From Apostichopus japonicus (lineage: Eukaryota; Echinodermata; Holothuroidea; Aspidochirotida; Stichopodidae), in assembly GCF_037975245.1 (NCBI RefSeq), contig NC_092579.1, positions 14,368,678-14,432,677 on the forward strand: 64,000 nt of DNA, given 5' to 3'. Of this stretch, positions 58,746-64,000 are shown one piece after another. The number at the start of each line of letters is the position of its first letter. The first letter of the stretch is position 1. A program made the translations under genes and the position numbers. The notes beneath the pieces are model-generated. The model saw only the letters and a program-made list of their open reading frames with translations. It was not told the DNA's origin and did not search any database.

Positions 58746-60273
58746 GATATTACACTACCGAGTGAGTAACCAATTAAGGATCAAGACGAAACCTAACAGT
58801 GTCATTTCCCACCTTCCCTAAGTGAAAAAAATATGTGCGTTCATTTTCTGCACATTCTCACGTTGTATTATAAACAGGTAAATGTTGAGTCGTTGTATTG
58901 GTATAGTTCGTCGCCACTTACACGGGTTACTTGAAACCATGATTGGTCTCCCAAGACTCACTACCTTACCCCACCCCTCACGTGTAATGTTCTGGATCCT
59001 GCCATTGGTTCACAACTCTGCCTTGATTTCCTTCAAGGGACTTTCCTATACAAACAACGATTATAAAATTTCTCTTATTATTTTTCCAATGTTCCCTTCA
59101 TGAGGTAGAGCTAGGCTGCCGCCCCAAAATCAAGGAATAGCAATGACTGATTTTTGTGAAATCCGGACTTAACTCTAGTTACCAATTTCATGTTTTTCCA
59201 CGCAATATTTCAATATTACATTCAAAATTTCAAGTCACGACAACAACAAAAACAGTGTAAAAGAATTATTTTTTTAAACATGTAAGATATCTTCAATTCA
59301 TGAATGAAAATGAAACAGCTTGCCATACGTGTATACAAAAGCGTTGAAAGTGAAAGTGAGGAAAGTTGGAGCATTCTGCACATGACTTTTTATTACAAAC
59401 AAGATCTTTATCACCCCAATAGTTGTTCTACGTAGCTCTAATTAACTCTATAAGTTATCATCGTAATGCTCCTGTGAAAAAGTTTTCTGCACCTTCAGTG
59501 AATATATTGTTCATAAAACTCTAAAGATTGAAATATGAATTATTACAGCTTTAAAAGAGTGGCCAGCACCCAGATTAGTAAACCAAGTGCCGGAATACAG
59601 CATGATAAAGCAGCAAGCTGTTTTTGTAACTGTACATAGGTCCACAATTACATTAACACACTTCCCTGTATAATGATTGGTGCCTTCATTCGTAATATTA
59701 AATAGAAAAGATATGACACGTTTCATTTTGTATAAATTTTGCTTCTTTGAAACCTCTTTCGATCAATTTCTTTTACTATTAAGCTGTTATTGTTGTAATA
59801 AAGCTGTCTTCGCGTTCTCAGGTTGTTGAATGATGTATATTTCTATTAAATATACCCACTTGCGATCGGTAGTAACTGTCTACTAACAAGCTTTACACCT
59901 CACAAAGACAGTTAACACAGTAGCAGGCAATCAAATAAATTAATATTTCGTTTCTTATATATCATAATCCGTAAAAAAAAAATCCACTGAGTGTCTCAAA
60001 CTTCCGAGAGAAAGTCAAATTGTTGAACATGAAAAGTCACAAGTTCATTAAACCTCCAAAAGATATATAGTTAATGTGTGGAACTGTCTCAATTTCGAGA
60101 AAGTACCACGAAAAGGAATCGTCCATATTTACATGTAGAAAATAAATGTATAGTTTCCCATTAGATCAAATGTGCTCAAAAATCTTTACTGTTAACTTAG
60201 ACATCAAAACATAAGATACTGCGATAAAAAAGAATAGCAAATGCGCCCTTTCCATCAAATTTCACTGTTGTAT
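58746..60273. repeat. Block D, 3' flank of B6
   Basis: Shortened near 60085, where about 85 bp present in other copies are missing (GGAACTGTCT joins CAATTTCGAG). The IRF-like cluster is at 59306-59363, with the final part GAGGAAAG. No gene is supported. Confidence 0.75.
59306..59363. promoter_or_regulatory. IRF/ISRE-like motif cluster
   Basis: GAAAATGAAAC at 59306-59316 and GAAAGTGAAAGTGAGGAA at 59346-59363. Confidence 0.45.
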
Positions 60274-62055
60274 TTAAAAATCAATTTCGGCATACAAACC
60301 ATTTTCCACATCCGCATTAGGTGTCAGTTCAATCTCTTCGTTGCTAGACTTTTCCATTACTCTAGGCGAGGGAAATGCTTGAAAGCAATCATTGGATGTG
60401 AAATAATCTTCACTTATATCATGGTAAACATCTTCATGTAGATCGACCTCCTCCGTAAGCTGGACAGATATTACTGGATGTGCATGAGAATCGTCAATAT
60501 GGGTCTTGTCGCCTTTCCATTCTTCATATGATTCATTTGATATCATTGCAATCGGTTCTTCTTTCAATCTTTCTGATTCTTTCAAAGTGTTCGACCATTG
60601 GAACTTGTCCAAAGTAACGAATCTTTGTGATTTTGCCGAAGTCCCGACCATATTTGATGTCGAAGGTAGTGATAGCCAGCTTGCTAACTTGTTTGCATCA
60701 TATTCACTAATCTGCTCTGGATCCTCTTCAAAATGGTCATTGGATGACTCTTCAACATTGTACGACACTTCTGAATTAACTTTTAGCTTGGTATGGCGTC
60801 TTTTGCCACCCTCACATCGAAGCTGATGAACATTCTGGGAGAGCTGGGTAGAATTTACGACTGACATCTTGTCGTCATCACATTTTCTTGGTGGAATATG
60901 TGAAACATTTCTACCATTTTCATCATTCTTCTTCGAGTCTGTCGGACATTCGTCAGCTCGCAAGTCCATTCGTGGTTTTCTTGTCCGTTTAAGAAAACTG
61001 TATACTATGATTACACAGAAAAGGACAAGCAAAGCAACGTAAAATAAGTGCAGCATCGAGTCCATATTTGATTCTGACGAGGAATATTGCAAGACTAGCT
61101 GTGCGTTTGCACTCCCGATATGATTCCGTACCTTACCGAAGCACTCAAAAACTATCGATGCATTATTGGACCTTTTGGAGTTGTTCACTTGAAAGGTTAT
61201 CTGGTCATGTTTAGCAAAATACGTGACACTATTTGGGACTTCTGATTTTGTCTTCCAAGTAACATTATCTAGAGGTCCTGCGTTACTTGAGCAGGTGAAA
61301 GTTATGTTACCTGAGTCATTCATGGCATACATTGATGGTGTTATCATTACTTGAAGCTCTTCCAAAAACAAGATCGGTGGAAATGAACAAGAATCTTCAA
61401 ATGATGTAATGCTCATTGATGATGGAATATCCTGACGAACAATGCAGGATATATAGCTGTTGTTCATACGCACAGAGGGTAACATTGAGATGGATACCTC
61501 AAGACCATTTCCGGATATGATCACACTAGAACTCACTAATGATCTGTTTTGAACTTGGAAGAAAAGTGTAGACTTTGGTCGTCCAATGTCACCAAGGCTG
61601 CACTGTAAAACGGCTGTCGCATTTGTCACCTCATCTTTGAAGAAAATGAGCTTCTGGGAACTCGAGCAGATGGGATTTGACGGTCTGTAGTTGACCAATA
61701 CGGTCACAGATATTAATTTTAACGGTTTCTCCTGCATAAACCTGTATTCACCAGCTTCGTTTCTAGAGATGTTCTTTATAATGAGTGTATGCTTTGTTCC
61801 AAAATCACTAACTGTCGACGAATAGCCATATTTGTTTGGATTCCCTTCCAGGTGTCCGTTATTTATGATGAAACTGTTTTCCCCTGTGTCTTTAAATATT
61901 ATACCAAAGCCATCACTATGATACACCAGTTCTACATCCTCACCCTCCAGTGCAATATATTCGTTGGTAGGCGTAATGGTTACAGCGCAAGTAAAGCACA
62001 ATAACACGAACATGTAGAAGTTATGTATACTTCCATAGATGAACAAGTTTTCCAT
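60274..62055 (-). CDS. B6: B-type three-Ig receptor with long tail, intact (593 aa)
   Basis: Start placed at 62055 (MENLFIYG) by family conservation; an in-frame ATG at 62088 would add 11 residues that precede the signal peptide and is less likely. Signal peptide 1 to about 26. Ig1 (about 30-122) lacks the Cys pair, with NEAGEY at 99-104. Ig2 has C152/C204, with C130/C223. Ig3 has C255/C305 and W267. Membrane helix about 335-355, two residues shorter than in B5 owing to a 6-bp loss, then KRTRKPR. The tail is about 235 residues with Y432 (SYNV), Y452 (EYDAN), Y510 (SYEEW), Y544 (VYHDI), Y551 and Y588 (LYAEI, a Src-SH2-like form with Gly at -2). Sequons include N145, N170, N198, N250 and N264. 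It is the longest intact copy and a useful reference for the B type. Ligand unknown. Confidence 0.92.
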   Translation of the reverse strand: MENLFIYGSIHNFYMFVLLCFTCAVTITPTNEYIALEGEDVELVYHSDGFGIIFKDTGENSFIINNGHLEGNPNKYGYSSTVSDFGTKHTLIIKNISRNEAGEYRFMQEKPLKLISVTVLVNYRPSNPICSSSQKLIFFKDEVTNATAVLQCSLGDIGRPKSTLFFQVQNRSLVSSSVIISGNGLEVSISMLPSVRMNNSYISCIVRQDIPSSMSITSFEDSCSFPPILFLEELQVMITPSMYAMNDSGNITFTCSSNAGPLDNVTWKTKSEVPNSVTYFAKHDQITFQVNNSKRSNNASIVFECFGKVRNHIGSANAQLVLQYSSSESNMDSMLHLFYVALLVLFCVIIVYSFLKRTRKPRMDLRADECPTDSKKNDENGRNVSHIPPRKCDDDKMSVVNSTQLSQNVHQLRCEGGKRRHTKLKVNSEVSYNVEESSNDHFEEDPEQISEYDANKLASWLSLPSTSNMVGTSAKSQRFVTLDKFQWSNTLKESERLKEEPIAMISNESYEEWKGDKTHIDDSHAHPVISVQLTEEVDLHEDVYHDISEDYFTSNDCFQAFPSPRVMEKSSNEEIELTPNADVENGLYAEIDF

Positions 62056-63205
62056 TTTTGACCACGGAATGATGAAACGTTTTTTCAATTTTGCATGAAA
62101 TTTATCTTCTAAACGGCTGTGATTTTAGACGAGATGAGAGTTACGCGATGTCTTGTCAGCTGATAAAAGCATTCACAACGGCGATATGAATAATATATAT
62201 ATTATATATATGTAGACAATTTACTTACAGTATTTGATAATGGATTCCTCGTCGCAGACCAGTTGAAACGTTTAATTTTGATAGTTTTCCAAAGTGCAAA
62301 TATTTTCGCATGTGGTAGATATCGCTAGTTTATTAGTGGGACAGACATTAACAACTGCAGGCTTACGTACATATGACATCCACGTTTCGTATTAACTATA
62401 ATATGTAATTACCTTTATGCCTATTTGACAGTTGTCATGATTATGTTTGTATACAATAAAGACTATACAATAATTTTCCACGATTCACCTAATGAACCTT
62501 TACTAAAAGTATATATTACAATAAAATGTTTCGTATTCGATAATTGTTAAAGTGAAATGTTATTGATTACATGTGAACGAATGGTTGGGAAATAATACAG
62601 TGCATACAAAAGCGAACTATTGCCATGCCCACGGAAACATATTAATACTGATAGGAACTATGCAGATGCTATGCCTCCTGGACAAGTCTTCATTAAAATC
62701 CGTGAGGCTGTTTGTGCAATAATCAAGAAAAGTCCGTAGAGAAACTCTTAGAACGGAATTATTCTTTAGAATAGATTGATTCTTCGAATAAAGGCTGATT
62801 TTTCTCTCTCAAAGAGGAAAGATAATCTTTCTAAATTGGTCATGACCCCAAGAGCCATCCGCTAGTTTTTAAACTGACATATACTCCACAAATCGAACAT
62901 CAGACATAAATAAAGCATTCTTGAAACAGAATAGCTTGAGACCCGCTGCTTTCCAAACTTTTCCCTAAAGAGCCGATTATTACCTACAAAAAGCACATAA
63001 TTTAAAGGACTTTCTTGTTAAGTCAATATTTCGATCGGCTTAAGGAAAAGACGGATGAAGTTGCAGACAGTTTAAACTTGCAAGCTGTATGCACAAATTA
63101 AAGCGCCTTCCATGATAGTGATTGTCCAAAGGTGAACTATTGATTACCCGGTACAAACTCTAAGCATGATATCAGAAATCGATCTATAGATGGTATTGAA
63201 CCAAT
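62056..63205. repeat. Block P upstream of B6, truncated
   Basis: Matches the B5 upstream region up to GGTATTGAACCAAT at 63205, where homology ends at the transposon-like terminus. The IRF-like site is TAAAGTGAAA (62548-62557). Confidence 0.7.
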
Positions 63206-63420
63206 CAGCGACGTAGCCAGGAATTTGAAAGGGGGGGGGGGAGCACTTTTTGCGATTGATATAGATTTTCAAAGTTGTAGGCACGACTATCTGAGCGGAG
63301 CGCCACCATCGGTTGGCGCGGAGCGTACAAGAAAATTTTTGGTTTTACAAACCCCCCCAGATGGCCGGAAACGGCCCTTCCCGAGTGTTCATTCTGGTTC
63401 CCTGGCCTCTTGCTAACTTG
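63206..63420. mobile_element. Terminus of a transposon-like sequence
   Basis: Begins CAGCGACGTAGCCAGG exactly where homology to the B1 and B5 spacers ends, then a poly-G run (about 63231-63241), GAGCGGAGCGCC...GGCGCGGAGCG half-palindromes (63295-63325) and a C run. The start fits the YARNG end rule of hAT elements. No matching right terminus or target duplication of GAACCAAT is visible before the window ends, so it is either truncated or extends beyond. Confidence 0.45.
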
Positions 63421-64000
63421 AGACACCTCATTCAATATCACTTTAAAACCCAAAAAACAAACGAGTTAAATAGTACGTAGTTCAATACTACATAATGTAT
63501 TAAAATTAGCAAGGTACATGTACAGAGTAGTCTTACTTTTTAACTTCTGATACTTGTAGATACAAAGATAGGCCAGAAATGTCTTTGATACAACTGTAGC
63601 CAGTAGTTGTCTTTGATACAACTGTAGCTAGTAAATGTTTAAGTTAGCCTAAGAAGAGAAGGCGAGAGCTATCCGACGATTGCCATCTGATGCAAATTTC
63701 TCAACTGTTTTCTCAACTGAAATATTATCTGCGTAAACGGGTTCTTAACTAGATGTTAAAAAACTGACAAGATCGGATCCTACTGTCTTTTTCGGCGGGT
63801 AGAGTGTTGAATGAAACGGCTCGCGATAGAAATGACAGCCCAGATGACAGAAGAATAGGTCACCTAATTTAGCCATATTCTTGCTACGTTCATTTCAATA
63901 CTTTTTCCTGTCTATAGACTCTTAAACTCGTCCAGCAAGCTTATCGATTTGAATTATGGGTGTTTTAAAAAAAAAGATAACTTGGCCAAAAAAATGTAGG
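63421..64000. other. Single-copy right end
   Basis: No match to the array. A 28-bp tandem repeat starting GTCTTTGATACAACTGTAGC lies at 63581-63636. No gene is supported. Confidence 0.45.

Noticed and set aside
18199-62088. Plus-strand frames antisense to the receptor genes (for example 54248-54463, 24188-24508, 60506-60826)
   Set aside because: They follow the codon structure of the minus-strand genes and appear in every copy as shadows.
62056-62088. Upstream in-frame ATG of B6 giving an 11-residue N-terminal extension
   Set aside because: The extension is absent from other B copies and would place charged residues ahead of the conserved signal peptide.
1-64000. tRNA, rRNA, CRISPR or prokaryotic operon features
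   Set aside because: None seen; the spaced repeats here are kilobase-scale duplicated blocks, and gene structure is eukaryotic.

Overview
The window is AT-rich animal nuclear DNA. It holds a head-to-tail tandem array of one receptor family, with every recognisable gene on the minus strand. The proteins are type I membrane proteins: signal peptide, three Ig-like modules, one transmembrane segment and a tyrosine-containing cytoplasmic tail, all in one uninterrupted reading frame of about 440-590 codons. Intron-free Ig receptors, a hAT-type element, and frequent AGGCCT and poly-G/poly-C tracts make me guess a marine invertebrate, perhaps an echinoderm. That assignment is inference; nothing here fixes the species.

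Two paralogous types alternate. A genes begin MENLFAFR and have a tail of about 80 residues. B genes begin MENLFIYG and usually have a tail of about 240 residues. Six copies have open frames: A2 (7615-8931), B1 (18199-19527), the B/A chimera AB (45171-46481), A4 (47033-48370), B5 (52757-54514) and B6 (60274-62055). Six are broken: A1 (758-2848, split by a 769-bp hAT element), B0 (14101-14253, N-terminal stub), B2 (23956-25738, 5-bp deletion in the membrane segment), A3 (26290-27623), B3 (33396-35196) and A5 (38663-39907). Three orphan tail pieces (C tails at 11702, 30389 and 35741) start exactly behind splice-acceptor-like sequence, so the family probably also has or had intron-containing members.

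The spacers are built from a few recurring blocks. Block U (about 2.3 kb) lies upstream of A genes. Block S (about 0.5 kb) lies 3' of A/C/AB tails. Block D (about 1.6-1.9 kb) lies 3' of B genes. Block P lies upstream of B genes, short (about 0.55 kb) or long (2.8-4.2 kb). Approximate order: S, A1, U, D | S, A2, U, S, C1, D with hairpin insert, B0 | U, D, B1, long P | D, B2, short P, A3, U, S, C2, D with hairpin insert, B3, short P, C3 | D, S, A5, decayed U, single-copy island 41.4-44.6 kb, S, AB, short P, A4, U, D, B5, long P, D, B6, long P, transposon-like end at 63206, single-copy sequence. The stretch 9.8-14.1 kb recurs almost unchanged at 28.5-32.8 kb.

Functionally the array reads as a rapidly reshaped set of cell-surface receptors. 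Similar ectodomains are joined to different signalling tails: YxxM, YxxP and YxxI-like motifs in A, YAEI/YAKI in B, and a consensus ITIM only in B1. Matches to the interferon-regulatory-factor motif (GAAANNGAAA) recur in block D and in block P. A role in immune or self/non-self recognition is a reasonable inference; no ligand can be read from the sequence.
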